The position numbers and the translations under genes are program-made. From NCBI GenBank assembly GCA_050122535.1, contig JASFIT010000133.1, forward strand, positions 1 to 10,463: 10,463 nt of DNA, written 5' to 3'. The notes below the pieces were generated by a model, which had not been told where the DNA came from, searched no databases, and saw only the letters and a program-made list of their open reading frames with translations. This document shows, piece after piece, positions 1 through 7,317 of this stretch (within the stretch, counting starts at the first letter, position 1; each line of letters opens with the position of its first letter). The stretch comes from JASFEQ01 sp050122535. GTDB taxonomy: Bacteria > Desulfobacterota > DSM-4660 > Desulfatiglandales > HGW-15.

Positions 1-725
1 ACCTATCGAAAATTGAAGGCGAGTTTGCCGCGTCCAAGAAGAATGCCACTGTACAGAATACCATCGAAGGCAAGCTGGCCAGGGCCTTGCAAGAGCTCAC
101 AGAAGAGATGAAACGGCTCCAGAAGAGACAACCTCGAAAAGTGGACAGGTCGATCGGGGGTATTCCGGTGGATAGTGAATACATCATCTTTATCATCGAC
201 ACCTCCGGCAGTATGCAGCGGTTTGCTTGGGGCTTGGCCCGGAAGAAACTGCGCGAGACCCTTGAGGTATACCCTAAAGTGAAGGGTATCCAGGTCATGA
301 ACGACATGGGCGATTATATGTTCACACAATACCGCGGCAGGTGGATCCCCGATACCCCGGCCCGTCGCAAAGCGATCATTAGAACAATGATAACCTGGCG
401 GCCCTTCAGCAATTCCAGTCCGGTTGAAGGGATTACCGCGGCCATCCGAACCTACTATGATCCAAAGAAAAAGATCAGCCTCTATGTCTTTGGCGATGAA
501 TACAGTGGCTATGACCCCGAATCGGTCATCCGGGAGGTGGATAGAATCAATCGGGCGGGTCGAGGAGGCGAGCGCCTGGTTCGTATCCATGCGGTGGGGT
601 TTCCCGTCCTCATCGCCGACGCCCGCGGAATCGGCAAGACCGGAGAGCGGTTTGCCACCCTGATGCGAGCCTTGTGCCAGAAGAACGGCGGCACGTTCGT
701 GGGACTGAATAGAATCAAACCTTAG
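1..725 (+). CDS. von Willebrand factor A (VWA) domain protein, 5'-truncated by the window edge
   Basis: The reading frame is open from base 3 to the TAG at 723-725, so the gene begins before the window and about 240 C-terminal residues are visible. A TTG at 87 could be read as a start, but in-frame upstream codons continue the same charged, Lys/Glu-rich helical segment, so I treat it as internal. After this probable coiled coil comes a VWA fold: a hydrophobic strand (EYIIFIIDTSGSM) carrying the MIDAS DxSxS motif at bases 198-215, a Ser-rich loop (SNSSPVEG) in the place of the MIDAS Thr, and a later acidic strand (YVFGDEYSG). VWA domains bind a divalent metal and mediate protein-protein contacts. 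The partner and cellular location cannot be told because the N-terminus, where a signal peptide or anchor would lie, is missing. The VWA call is firm; the specific role is unknown. Confidence 0.88.
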   Translation, partial: LSKIEGEFAASKKNATVQNTIEGKLARALQELTEEMKRLQKRQPRKVDRSIGGIPVDSEYIIFIIDTSGSMQRFAWGLARKKLRETLEVYPKVKGIQVMNDMGDYMFTQYRGRWIPDTPARRKAIIRTMITWRPFSNSSPVEGITAAIRTYYDPKKKISLYVFGDEYSGYDPESVIREVDRINRAGRGGERLVRIHAVGFPVLIADARGIGKTGERFATLMRALCQKNGGTFVGLNRIKP

Positions 726-975
726 AACCACATTCTCACGAACATCTAATGATCACCATGCCGTCATTGGGCTTTGAAAAATGACGACAAAGTGGTCGGA
801 GATCCAGCACATGTCAAGTTTGCATTCGCCGATGAAGGCCCGGAGTTAATGAGAAGTGTGGGGTCACATCTCAAAAATTAAATTTTCTTACTAAAGACTT
901 AACATTTAGGATGTGACCTTAATTTCCTCACTTAAGTTTGCTGAATACTCAAAAGCCTGCCCATCTTTATATCAT
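726..975. other. Intergenic region with two inverted repeats and a short coding-like frame
   Basis: This 250-base gap lies between convergent genes. It holds a 7-bp inverted repeat (CGTCATT at 762-768, AATGACG at 780-786, 11-base loop) with no T-run on either side, so it is not a good intrinsic terminator. It also holds a longer-range inverted repeat at 862-918 (listed separately). A 35-codon plus-strand frame from a TTG at 774 to TAA at 879-881 reads plausibly (it contains KVVGDPAHVKFAFADEGPEL) but has no evident ribosome-binding site. It may be the debris of an old gene. I recognise no family. Confidence 0.4.
862..918. repeat. Imperfect palindromic element with 9-bp terminal inverted repeats
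   Basis: GGTCACATC (862-870) and GATGTGACC (910-918) are perfect inverted repeats separated by 39 AT-rich bases. Inside lies a second small palindrome, AAAAT-TAA-ATTTT (874-886). The layout resembles a REP-like or miniature element between convergent genes. It could also help end transcription of the flanking genes. No second copy is visible in this window, so dispersal is not shown. Confidence 0.4.
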
Positions 976-1755
976 CTAAAACGTTATTCCTGCTTGGAAA
1001 ATGTATACGGGACCTTTGAGGTCGCCGGCTCCGGGAGCAAATCCCCCAAGTTCGCCAAAATTTACAAAATGAACTTTTCCTTCAATACGAAGAATAAGTC
1101 TATCTGGGGGTGACAACGGGAAACCCACCCCTGCAGATAAATAGCCGCCAATGGTTTCTTTTTCCGCAAATTCGTATATCTCATCGCCGTCAGGTAGTTG
1201 TTCGACAAAATCAACCATGTACAGACCCGCTCCTGCCCCAAGGAATAATCGCGTAGAACCGTGTTTTCCGATCAACATTCTGACACTGGGGGTCAGGTAA
1301 AGTCCTCGTGAATTGAGGTCTATTTCCACCGTTTCCCCGCCAGGTGGAACGGGGAGTTGGAAATCCCTTTCGTTTTCATTGAAAAAAATCCCAAAATCCA
1401 TTCCCAACTGTATATCATTCCCCAACCATTGCGTGATGAGGCGATGATAGGCAATCTCAATGTTGTAGCCCCACTCTTTGAAGTCTCCAAATTGCCCTGA
1501 ACCGGAACCCGAAAGTGTGTGCTCCAGTTCCCCAAGGTTTTGCCAGTAAACGGCTCCTCCAAGAATGGTAAAGAAGTTCTTCTTTCTTGTTAAAGGAGTT
1601 TCTTGTGTATCTCTCTTTTCGTCTTGATTGGTAGGGTTCCCTTGCTTAAACTCTGTTTCTGAGGCACTTTCTGCATGGGTAAAAAAGAGAAAGCAGAAAA
1701 GAAGAACACAGGCAAATATTATGGTGCACCCTAATCTGTTTTTGCAAAAAGCCAT
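976..1755 (-). CDS. Outer-membrane beta-barrel protein (OmpW/opacity-like), secreted
   Basis: This gene encodes 259 residues from the ATG at 1755. A TTG three codons upstream (1764) is possible, but the AGG/GAGAG purine stretch is better placed for the ATG, and an in-frame TAA lies four codons upstream of the TTG. The N-terminus is a typical Sec signal peptide: Lys/Arg, a long hydrophobic core (IIFACVLLFCFLFF), then THA followed by ESASE as a likely signal peptidase I site at about residue 28. A polar linker of about 30 residues follows. The rest alternates hydrophobic and polar residues with Gly and aromatic residues (for example RLFLGAGAGLYMVDF and GGYLSAGVGFPL), as in small beta-barrels. 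The protein ends in Phe (QAGITF), the usual outer-membrane assembly signal. Length fits an 8-stranded barrel of the OMP_b-brl type. Its ligand or role is unknown. Confidence 0.8.
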   Translation of the reverse strand: MAFCKNRLGCTIIFACVLLFCFLFFTHAESASETEFKQGNPTNQDEKRDTQETPLTRKKNFFTILGGAVYWQNLGELEHTLSGSGSGQFGDFKEWGYNIEIAYHRLITQWLGNDIQLGMDFGIFFNENERDFQLPVPPGGETVEIDLNSRGLYLTPSVRMLIGKHGSTRLFLGAGAGLYMVDFVEQLPDGDEIYEFAEKETIGGYLSAGVGFPLSPPDRLILRIEGKVHFVNFGELGGFAPGAGDLKGPVYIFQAGITF

Positions 1756-1916
1756 GACTCTCAACCTGGAGCAAATTTACCTCATGTCGCTTAACGAAAG
1801 CAAGCTCCCTCGCTTCTTTAGACGGCAAAACACATTCCAAAACCGTTCCTAATCCATTCAACACAACGTGATAATGACCAGGGTGAAGATTGTGGGGGAA
1901 GCCGCAGAAGGGGTAA

Positions 1917-2159
1917 GCCATTGGAATTTCTAAAAGATGTGACACGGAATGCCGCATCAAGAGGAGAATAGAAAGTCTTAACGGGCTGCATCCTGAGGCT
2001 GGTTGACTCGAAGACGGATTCCGTAGAAGGGCGCAACAATGGTTGAAAGGAATGCGGTGGTCCCGGGTTAGAACATTGGATCTTTCAGGTTATGAGAGAG
2101 CAAGAAAGGTTTATAGCGCAACAAAAGTAGCATGGTTCAGTTTAGGGGAGCTCATCTAA
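1917..2159 (+). pseudogene. Possible decayed gene fragment with an in-frame TGA
   Basis: In one plus-strand frame, 1917-2003 and 2007-2159 each read like protein and are separated only by a TGA at 2004-2006. The upstream piece ends RIESLNGLHPEAG. The downstream 50 residues include MRWSRVRTLDLSGYERARKV and end SLGELI before a TAA. Amino-acid usage (Arg/Lys/Trp/Leu with amphipathic spacing) is protein-like. There is no convincing ribosome-binding site, and a TAA closes the frame just upstream at 1914-1916. I recognise no family. It may be a gene remnant, or chance in a 450-base gap. Nothing else in 1756-2207 looks like a functional gene. Confidence 0.25.
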
Positions 2160-2207
2160 ATCACTCTGGAAAGAAGTTTCATAAGTAATAGAAATGATTT
2201 GGCAGGT

Positions 2208-2903
2208 TTAATAGATGAGGGACAAAAGCTTTTTGATCATATAATAAACAAGGGGCAAAAATATGGCAGGGAGGATATTACCCACTTTGATCTTGGTGAT
2301 ATTGAGCATATTAAAACCCATCGCAACTATGATTAATCCACCCACAGCGGACATTTGAGTTATTACCTCAGTGGTTAAGAATTGCTTCATAAAGGATGCA
2401 GTGATTGTTATCGTGCCTTGATAAAGAAATACAGAACCTGCGGAGAATATCACACCTATTCCAAGCGTTGCGGAAAAAACAATGGAAGCAAGCCCATCCA
2501 ATACTGATTTGGCGAACAATATGTCGTGTTTTCCTGCAAGGCCGCTTTCCAGGGAGCCCACGATCGCCATCGAACCCACACAGTAAAGCAAGGTCGTGGT
2601 GACAAAACCTTTTGATATATCGCCTTTCGATTTGGTAAAACTACCTCCAAGCCATCTTCCAAATCTATTAAGTCCCTCTTCAATTCCAAGGAGCACCCCT
2701 ATGAAAGTACCTAAGGCCATACAACAAAGCAGAATCAGAAAATCGTCGGTTTTCCATGCGCCTTTTATGCCTATCAATATGACCACAAAAGCGATGGCGT
2801 GAAGGAGCGCATCAGATTTTTTCCCTGCAATTATTTTCCTGAAAGTGAGGCCAATGGTGCTGCCGGCAATTATTGCCAATGTATTTGCGATGGTACCTAA
2901 CAT
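2208..2903 (-). CDS. DUF554 family integral membrane protein (YdfK/YqgA-like)
   Basis: This gene encodes 231 residues, about the usual family length, starting at an ATG with only a weak purine stretch upstream. The whole protein follows the DUF554 pattern. The N-terminus is MLGTIANTLAIIAGSTIGL, followed by an acidic LGIEEGLNRFGRWL segment, a central FVTTTLLYCVGSMAIVGS block, GLAGKHDILFAKSVLDGLAS, and GIGVIFSAGSVFLYQGTIT. Near the end are the Gly-rich MSAVGGLIIVAMGFNMLNI and KVGNILPAIFLP. Roughly six to seven hydrophobic segments place it in the inner membrane. The biochemical function of DUF554 is not established; transport has been suggested only from topology. It stands alone, 94 bases downstream of the amidase stop on the same strand, so it could be read through from there. 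Family call is firm, function unknown. Confidence 0.88.
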   Translation of the reverse strand: MLGTIANTLAIIAGSTIGLTFRKIIAGKKSDALLHAIAFVVILIGIKGAWKTDDFLILLCCMALGTFIGVLLGIEEGLNRFGRWLGGSFTKSKGDISKGFVTTTLLYCVGSMAIVGSLESGLAGKHDILFAKSVLDGLASIVFSATLGIGVIFSAGSVFLYQGTITITASFMKQFLTTEVITQMSAVGGLIIVAMGFNMLNITKIKVGNILPAIFLPLVYYMIKKLLSLIY

Positions 2904-2937
2904 TTTGAGCTCAACGAAGGAAACGTGGAAATGTTGG

Positions 2938-2984
2938 TTATCCTGCCTGTCCTGTGAAATGTGAAACCTATCTCAACAGGATAA
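2938..2984. repeat. 8-bp inverted repeat between the amidase and DUF554 genes
   Basis: TTATCCTG (2938-2945) and CAGGATAA (2977-2984) are perfect inverted repeats with a 31-base spacer, filling most of the 94-base gap. A related CCTGTCCTG motif lies inside the left half. It may form a weak stem between the two co-directional genes, but there is no terminal T-run on the minus strand, so I do not call it a terminator. Confidence 0.3.
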
Positions 2985-2997
2985 ATGGTCTCCTAAT

Positions 2998-4305
2998 TTA
3001 CGACATTGGGTCACCCATACGATCCGCCAGCATCTGGCACCAGGCGAGCAGATACTCATCTGCGCCAAAGGGCGCCACGAACTGCAAGCCAAGGGGCAGC
3101 CCGTTTTCAGCCCGTCCAGCCGGCAGTGTGATGACGGGCATGCCCGCATGGGTCCACGGCAAGTTCATATTGGGATCGCCAGTCGCTTGGATGCCTTCGG
3201 GAGCCGGACCTGACGCAGAAGGGCAGACCCAAAGATCGATGCCTGCTTGGGCCATTTGTTTCTCCGATTCTGACCGTAACTGGGTGCAGTTGGCCCGTGC
3301 AGTGATCAGTTCGTCTTCACTGACCTTTTTGCCGATCTCGATAATCTCCGCTGTTCGCGGTCGGTAGAGCGCAGCGTGCTTCGCGTACATTTCATTATGT
3401 TCTTGGGCAAACTCGGCAGAGATCATGCGTCGGTGAAGATCGTTAAGTTCATCGATATTAGGCAAAGCGGGCACTTTTTTGATTGTGCAGCCAAAAACTT
3501 CCAAATTGGACAAATGGTGCTCAAAGGCCTTTAACCCCTCCGGTTCAGCCTGTTCCAGATAAGGGCCTTCAGGAACTCCCAAGACGGGCAAAGTTTCCGT
3601 CACAGGAATCCGTCGCCAGGCCTGGCAGAGAACTGAGGCAGCCAATACCATGCCCGCCATATCCTGGGTAAAAAAGCCAACCTGATCCACGGTGCGGGAG
3701 AAGTAGACCAGGCCTTTTGTGGGTATGCGATTCAATGTTGGCTTGAAGCCGACGACGCCGCAGAAGGCGGCCGGCCGAATCACTGACCCTATGGTTTGGC
3801 TGCCGAGGGCCAGTTGGCAAAACCCTGCAGCAACGCCGGCGGCTGAACCACTGCTCGAACCGCCGGGTGTATGTGAAAGGTTGTGGGGATTACGCGTCGG
3901 GCCAGGCTCAAAATATGCAAACTCGGTGGTCACCGACTTGCCAAGGATTAACGCACCGGCATCACGCAGCCAGCGTACACACGTCGCCTCTGGGCCCGCA
4001 AAAAATTCGGGAGGCACCTCAGAACCTGCCCGCGTAACAAATCCGGGGACATGAAAGATATCTTTGACCGCCATCAGCGCGCCGTACAGTGGCGGCCTAT
4101 CACCAGGGTTTGGGAAGCGTTGTTGGAGTTCCGTCGCCTCTGCGTGCAAGCGCGCACGCCGGTCTGGGTCAGGCAGTATCGCTTCGACCTGCGGATTGAG
4201 TCTTTCAACCCGATCAAACATATCATCCACGTAATCGATGAGGTCGACTTGGCCTTCACGTAAGGCATTTACAGTGGCGGCTAATGGAGCAGGATTGGTA
4301 AGCAT
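2998..4305 (-). CDS. Amidase-signature family hydrolase
   Basis: This gene encodes 435 residues from the ATG at 4305. It was chosen over the in-frame TTG at 4320 because GAGG stands nine bases before the ATG. Amidase-signature enzymes hydrolyse amide bonds through a Lys-cisSer-Ser triad. All three are visible: Lys81 in LMAVKDIFH, the cis-Ser at about 150 in TPGGSSSGSAAGVAAG, and the nucleophile Ser174 in GSQTIGSVIRPAAFCGVVG followed by FKPT. The serine-to-serine spacing of 24 matches the family. The C-terminal part holds the usual PSASGPAPEG and MPVITLPAG segments closing the active-site pocket. There is no signal peptide, so it is probably cytoplasmic. It has none of the GatB/GatC partners beside it and is shorter than GatA, so it is more likely a stand-alone amidase (allophanate-hydrolase or aryl/aliphatic type) than a tRNA amidotransferase subunit. 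The substrate is not predictable. Confidence 0.9.
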   Translation of the reverse strand: MLTNPAPLAATVNALREGQVDLIDYVDDMFDRVERLNPQVEAILPDPDRRARLHAEATELQQRFPNPGDRPPLYGALMAVKDIFHVPGFVTRAGSEVPPEFFAGPEATCVRWLRDAGALILGKSVTTEFAYFEPGPTRNPHNLSHTPGGSSSGSAAGVAAGFCQLALGSQTIGSVIRPAAFCGVVGFKPTLNRIPTKGLVYFSRTVDQVGFFTQDMAGMVLAASVLCQAWRRIPVTETLPVLGVPEGPYLEQAEPEGLKAFEHHLSNLEVFGCTIKKVPALPNIDELNDLHRRMISAEFAQEHNEMYAKHAALYRPRTAEIIEIGKKVSEDELITARANCTQLRSESEKQMAQAGIDLWVCPSASGPAPEGIQATGDPNMNLPWTHAGMPVITLPAGRAENGLPLGLQFVAPFGADEYLLAWCQMLADRMGDPMS

Positions 4306-4390
4306 GATTCTGAACCTCAATGGTTTGGGTAAGAAAAGGCAAACGTTAAATGTTCGTTGTTGTTGCGAGTCCTATGCCTCAAAAGTAGAA

Positions 4391-4415
4391 GGCAGTCAAG
4401 AAAAACCCGACTGCC
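4391..4415 (-). terminator. Candidate hairpin terminator downstream of the flippase-like gene
   Basis: GGCAGTC (4391-4397) and GACTGCC (4409-4415) form a perfect 7-bp stem around an 11-base loop. It lies about 60 bases past the stop of the minus-strand gene at 4477-5664. Read on the minus strand it is followed by TTCTACTTTT, an interrupted T-run, so it would be a weak intrinsic terminator separating that gene from the amidase. It lies 86 bases upstream of the amidase start. Confidence 0.45.
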
Positions 4416-4476
4416 CTCAAAAAGCACTTTAGTAAGCATCAAGAGTGTGTCACCTGTTAGTACGAACTGAAGAAAG

Positions 4477-5664
4477 TTATAATTTAGTGGACGTCCCCCT
4501 ACGACGTCGGCGGCTGACAACCTTGCGAGCATCGTAGACCATCGTCCGGAAGAGGAAGAAAAGGCCGACAGATGCTGCCAGATACAGCGTTGTGAATCGC
4601 CACAACAAATTGTAGTAGGGGGCAAATCCGACCGCTACAACGTCAGACATGAATGAAAGAGAGACGCCCTCAGCCAGTCCTGAACCTCCTGGAGTGGGAG
4701 CGAAAAAGACAAAAAGTATGAGGGCCATCTGAATCTCCATGACCTCTCCCAGGGTAGATGCCTGGATTCCGAGAAAGCGAAGGCAGAGAAAGGCCATAAG
4801 ACATCGTGACAGGAGAAAGCTGAGGCTCAAAAGGCACACGATCACAAAAGAGCCCTTGCCCAGACGCACAAACCGGCGCACGCTCTCCTGGTAAGTGTGA
4901 GTCATGTCAAGCAACTTGGCTGCTACGCGGCCCATACGGGCTGGTGTGGACTCGGTCTGAGCTTCTGAGCGTGACGTAAAGACTACACGGTGGTTTTTTC
5001 CCCGTATCTGCCAGTAAGCCTGATAAAGCCACAAAATCACGACCCGAAACAGACCGGGCCAGACCGCTGCAAGAATCACAAAAGCGGCTATAAAGGTAAA
5101 ACCCCAGAGCGCTGTACGAAGTAAGGGGCCCATGTCGGAAGCCCCCGAGAAAAGAATGTTGTAAAAGCCGATGCATAAGAGACCCACCATGCTTCCTAAG
5201 AAGGTGATGAAGCTGATGGCTATGGCGCTCCCCGTATTGGCCCCGCCGCGGTTCAGCATATAAATCTGGCCAAGTCCACCCCCTGAACTGGATGGCGTGA
5301 GCATGGCGACCCCCACGTTAGCCCACTCCGCTTTGAGGCAGGTCCAGAACCCAATACCAGGCTGAAGGAGGCGGCAAACAACCCAGATCCTTACTCCACA
5401 GGCCACGGTGTCCAGGGGAAGAAAGAGGAGCAGGAGGAGCAAATAGCCCCATTGAAGCTTCTCCCACGCGACTAACTGGTCCCCGGCCTGAATTCGATCA
5501 AACTGAAACCAGAAGACGGCGAGCGTAAGCAAAAGAAATGTAATACCTCCAAAGAGGTATTTAGTGCCACGCCAACCCGTAACGCCGCGGGGCGCCACGT
5601 CACATCCATCCCCGTCTTCACAATCTAAAGAAACAGGTGACCCTTGACTTGATTCAGATGACAT
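4477..5664 (-). CDS. Lysylphosphatidylglycerol synthase TM-region / flippase-like (UPF0104, AglD-type) membrane protein
   Basis: This gene encodes 395 residues from an ATG with GAAGG seven bases upstream. After a cytoplasmic-looking acidic, Cys-containing tail (residues 1-30) come hydrophobic segments near 36-54, 73-97, 146-172, 184-202, 272-298, 310-322 and 352-373. Family landmarks are present: MLTPSSSGGGLGQIYML at about 121-137, and the diagnostic FFAPTPGGSGLAEG at 320-333. A hydrophilic loop (about 219-268) splits the halves. The C-terminus is very basic (SRRRRRG). The family covers the membrane half of MprF and stand-alone proteins implicated in lipid or glycolipid translocation. There is no catalytic GNAT-like aminoacyl-transferase domain, so this is not a full MprF. 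No glycosyltransferase neighbour reveals its lipid. It is probably in the inner membrane. Confidence 0.82.
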   Translation of the reverse strand: MSSESSQGSPVSLDCEDGDGCDVAPRGVTGWRGTKYLFGGITFLLLTLAVFWFQFDRIQAGDQLVAWEKLQWGYLLLLLLFLPLDTVACGVRIWVVCRLLQPGIGFWTCLKAEWANVGVAMLTPSSSGGGLGQIYMLNRGGANTGSAIAISFITFLGSMVGLLCIGFYNILFSGASDMGPLLRTALWGFTFIAAFVILAAVWPGLFRVVILWLYQAYWQIRGKNHRVVFTSRSEAQTESTPARMGRVAAKLLDMTHTYQESVRRFVRLGKGSFVIVCLLSLSFLLSRCLMAFLCLRFLGIQASTLGEVMEIQMALILFVFFAPTPGGSGLAEGVSLSFMSDVVAVGFAPYYNLLWRFTTLYLAASVGLFFLFRTMVYDARKVVSRRRRRGTSTKL

Positions 5665-5787
5665 AGAAGAGCCTTCGCTACGCGTGTGCTACAGTTGCAT
5701 GGTCTGACCAGGTTCCAGTCTCAACGATGTGCAGTCCTTTGCTAGAAAAAACAGATGTCGTTACAAGAGCGCGTATATCGGGGAGCC

Positions 5788-7002
5788 TCACTCCATATTC
5801 TCACAAACGAGGCTGGCAAATCGGGAACAGGAGACTTCTTCTGCACCTTTCATAAGCCTGGCCAGGTCATACGTGACTTTTTTGGAGGCAAAAGTTTTTT
5901 CAAGTGCGTTTTCCACAAGCCTCGCTGCCTCTAGCCACCCCATGTGATCCAGCATCATGGCCCCACTCAAGATGAGAGAGGAGGGGTTGACCTTATCTAA
6001 GCCCGCATATTTAGGCGCTGTGCCGTGGGTCGCCTCGAACAAGGCGTAACCGTTCTGATAGTTGATGTTTGCCCCGGGCGCCATTCCCACGCCGCCCACC
6101 TGGGCCGCAAGGGCGTCGGAGATGTAATCTCCATTCAAGTTCATCGTGGCAATGACATCGAATTCCTCCGGCCTTGTCAGGGCCTGCTGAAAGAAGATAT
6201 CGGCTATGGTGTCTTTGATAAGGATCCGGTCGGCCGGTGGCTTGTCTTCAATCTTCTCCCAGGTAACCGTCTTTTCAGAATAGTCTTCTTTGGCCAGCTG
6301 GTATCCCCAGTTCCGAAAAGCGCCTTCTGTGAATTTTTGGATATTCCCTTTGTGGACCAGGGTGACGCTTTTGCGATGGTGGGCCAAGGCAAAATCAATA
6401 GCCGCCCTGATGAGCCTTTGGCTTCCCGACTTGCTGATGGGTTTAATGCCAATCCCAGAATCAGCACGGATCGTCCAGCCGTATGTATTAGAAAGGTGGT
6501 CCATCAGTTGACGGGTTTCCTGCTTGTCTGCCTCCAACTCAAGGCCTGCATAGACATCTTCGGTGTTTTCACGAAAGACCACCATGTCCACCTTATGGGG
6601 TTCCCTGACTGGACTGGGGACGCCCGGGAAATACCGGACGGGCCGGACGCAGGCGTATAGATCGAGCATCTGTCTCAGGGCCACGTTAAGACTTCGAATC
6701 CCTTCGCCCACAGGCGTGGTCAACGGTCCTTTTATGCCCACCCGGTATTCCTTAAAGGCTTCAATGGTATCCTGAGGGAGCCATTCACCCGTCTGATCAT
6801 GGGCCTTTTGGCCAGCCAGGAACTCCTTCCAGATGATCTGACGCTTCCCCGACCAGCACAATTCAACGGCAAGATCAAAGACCCGGACAGCGGCACGCCA
6901 TATATCCGGACCAATGCCGTCCCCTTCGATGTAAGGGATAATGGCTCTGTTTGGAACGACCAGTCCGCCATCTATAAACGTGATCTTCTCTCCTAAGCCC
7001 AT
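5788..7002 (-). CDS. icd: Isocitrate dehydrogenase, NADP-dependent
   Basis: This gene encodes a 404-residue enzyme of the TCA cycle that oxidatively decarboxylates isocitrate to 2-oxoglutarate in the cytoplasm. The start is the ATG at 7002, preceded by GGAGGA nine bases upstream; a TTG at 7041 would add 13 unlikely residues. It is close to E. coli Icd over its length, offset by 9-15 residues. Substrate residues are seen at Ser104, Asn106, Arg110, Arg120 and Arg144, catalytic Tyr151 (EDVYAG) and Lys218 (LVHKGN), and metal ligands Asp268, Asp292 and Asp296 (NLNGDYISD). NADP-specificity residues Lys331-Tyr332 (HGTAPKYAG) and Tyr378/Arg382 (VTYDLARLM) are all kept, which argues against the NAD type. 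Ser104 is the counterpart of the serine phosphorylated by AceK in enterobacteria, but no aceK is in view. It appears monocistronic. Confidence 0.97.
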   Translation of the reverse strand: MGLGEKITFIDGGLVVPNRAIIPYIEGDGIGPDIWRAAVRVFDLAVELCWSGKRQIIWKEFLAGQKAHDQTGEWLPQDTIEAFKEYRVGIKGPLTTPVGEGIRSLNVALRQMLDLYACVRPVRYFPGVPSPVREPHKVDMVVFRENTEDVYAGLELEADKQETRQLMDHLSNTYGWTIRADSGIGIKPISKSGSQRLIRAAIDFALAHHRKSVTLVHKGNIQKFTEGAFRNWGYQLAKEDYSEKTVTWEKIEDKPPADRILIKDTIADIFFQQALTRPEEFDVIATMNLNGDYISDALAAQVGGVGMAPGANINYQNGYALFEATHGTAPKYAGLDKVNPSSLILSGAMMLDHMGWLEAARLVENALEKTFASKKVTYDLARLMKGAEEVSCSRFASLVCENME

Positions 7003-7080
7003 CGTATTTAATCCTCCGAACAGAGAATGTGGAGATTTCAATAGAGATGTAACTGTGAAGGCAGTGAAGCAATCTCCAAA

Positions 7081-7112
7081 AATCCCCCCTGCCCCCCTTT
7101 ATAAAAGGGGGG
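7081..7112. repeat. C/G-run palindrome in the icd-DUF885 spacer
   Basis: CCCCCCTTT (7092-7100) pairs perfectly with AAAGGGGGG (7104-7112) across a 3-base loop. An extra C6 run at 7084-7089, two bases before the stem, could pair alternatively. It lies between divergent genes, 80-110 bases upstream of icd, so it is not a terminator for either. G/C-run palindromes of this kind are a common dispersed intergenic element in some bacterial genomes. Transcribed leftward it would lie in the icd leader or promoter zone. Confidence 0.6.
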
Positions 7113-7253
7113 ATGAGGATATTGTAATAATAGTTTTTTTGTGAGGGTCCTTGATAACTAAACAGGGTTCGGAAATTGTTTGTCACCAAAATAACATCTT
7201 TGATAAGAGGGTCAATCTATTTCATGAAGACGGTGTCGAGCTACTCGTAATGA

Positions 7254-7271
7254 TTGACAAGTTTTTATAAT
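7254..7271 (+). promoter_or_regulatory. Candidate promoter elements upstream of the DUF885 gene
   Basis: A perfect TTGACA (7254-7259) and a perfect TATAAT (7266-7271) both occur here, in the most AT-rich part of the spacer, but only six bases apart, so they cannot be one sigma70 promoter. TTGACA has only a poor TAGGTA at 17-base spacing, and TATAAT lacks a good -35. One of them may contribute to a plus-strand promoter, which would give a leader of about 120 bases including the nested inverted repeat. Confidence 0.25.
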
Positions 7272-7317
7272 TAAATTAGGTAGATAATTGGAAGCAGCTA
7301 AGTCACCCCCACCCAAA

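Noticed and set aside
3..731. Long open frame (about 240 codons) antisense to the VWA gene
   Set aside because: The plus-strand frame has a recognisable VWA domain with MIDAS; the antisense product matches nothing and mirrors its codon pattern.
762..786. Hairpin after the VWA gene as its terminator
   Set aside because: The stem is only 7 bp with an 11-base loop and is followed by ACAAAGTGG, with no T-run.
913..1113. 66-codon plus-strand frame overlapping the end of the beta-barrel gene
   Set aside because: No ribosome-binding site, no recognisable features, and most of it is antisense to real coding sequence.
2998..4305. Amidase as GatA of an Asp/Glu-tRNA amidotransferase
   Set aside because: No gatB or gatC nearby, it is shorter than typical GatA, and the QTIGSVIRPA nucleophile context is typical of stand-alone amidases.
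4317..4625. 102-codon minus-strand frame overlapping the end of the flippase-like gene
   Set aside because: It lies in a different frame of a recognised gene, spans the candidate terminator, and its sequence is not protein-like.
5665..5787. tRNA-like segment (GGTTCCAGTCTC) between icd and the flippase-like gene
   Set aside because: No acceptor, D or anticodon stem can be built around it.
6025..6660. 211-codon plus-strand frame inside icd
   Set aside because: The minus strand is unmistakable isocitrate dehydrogenase throughout; the antisense frame is a shadow.
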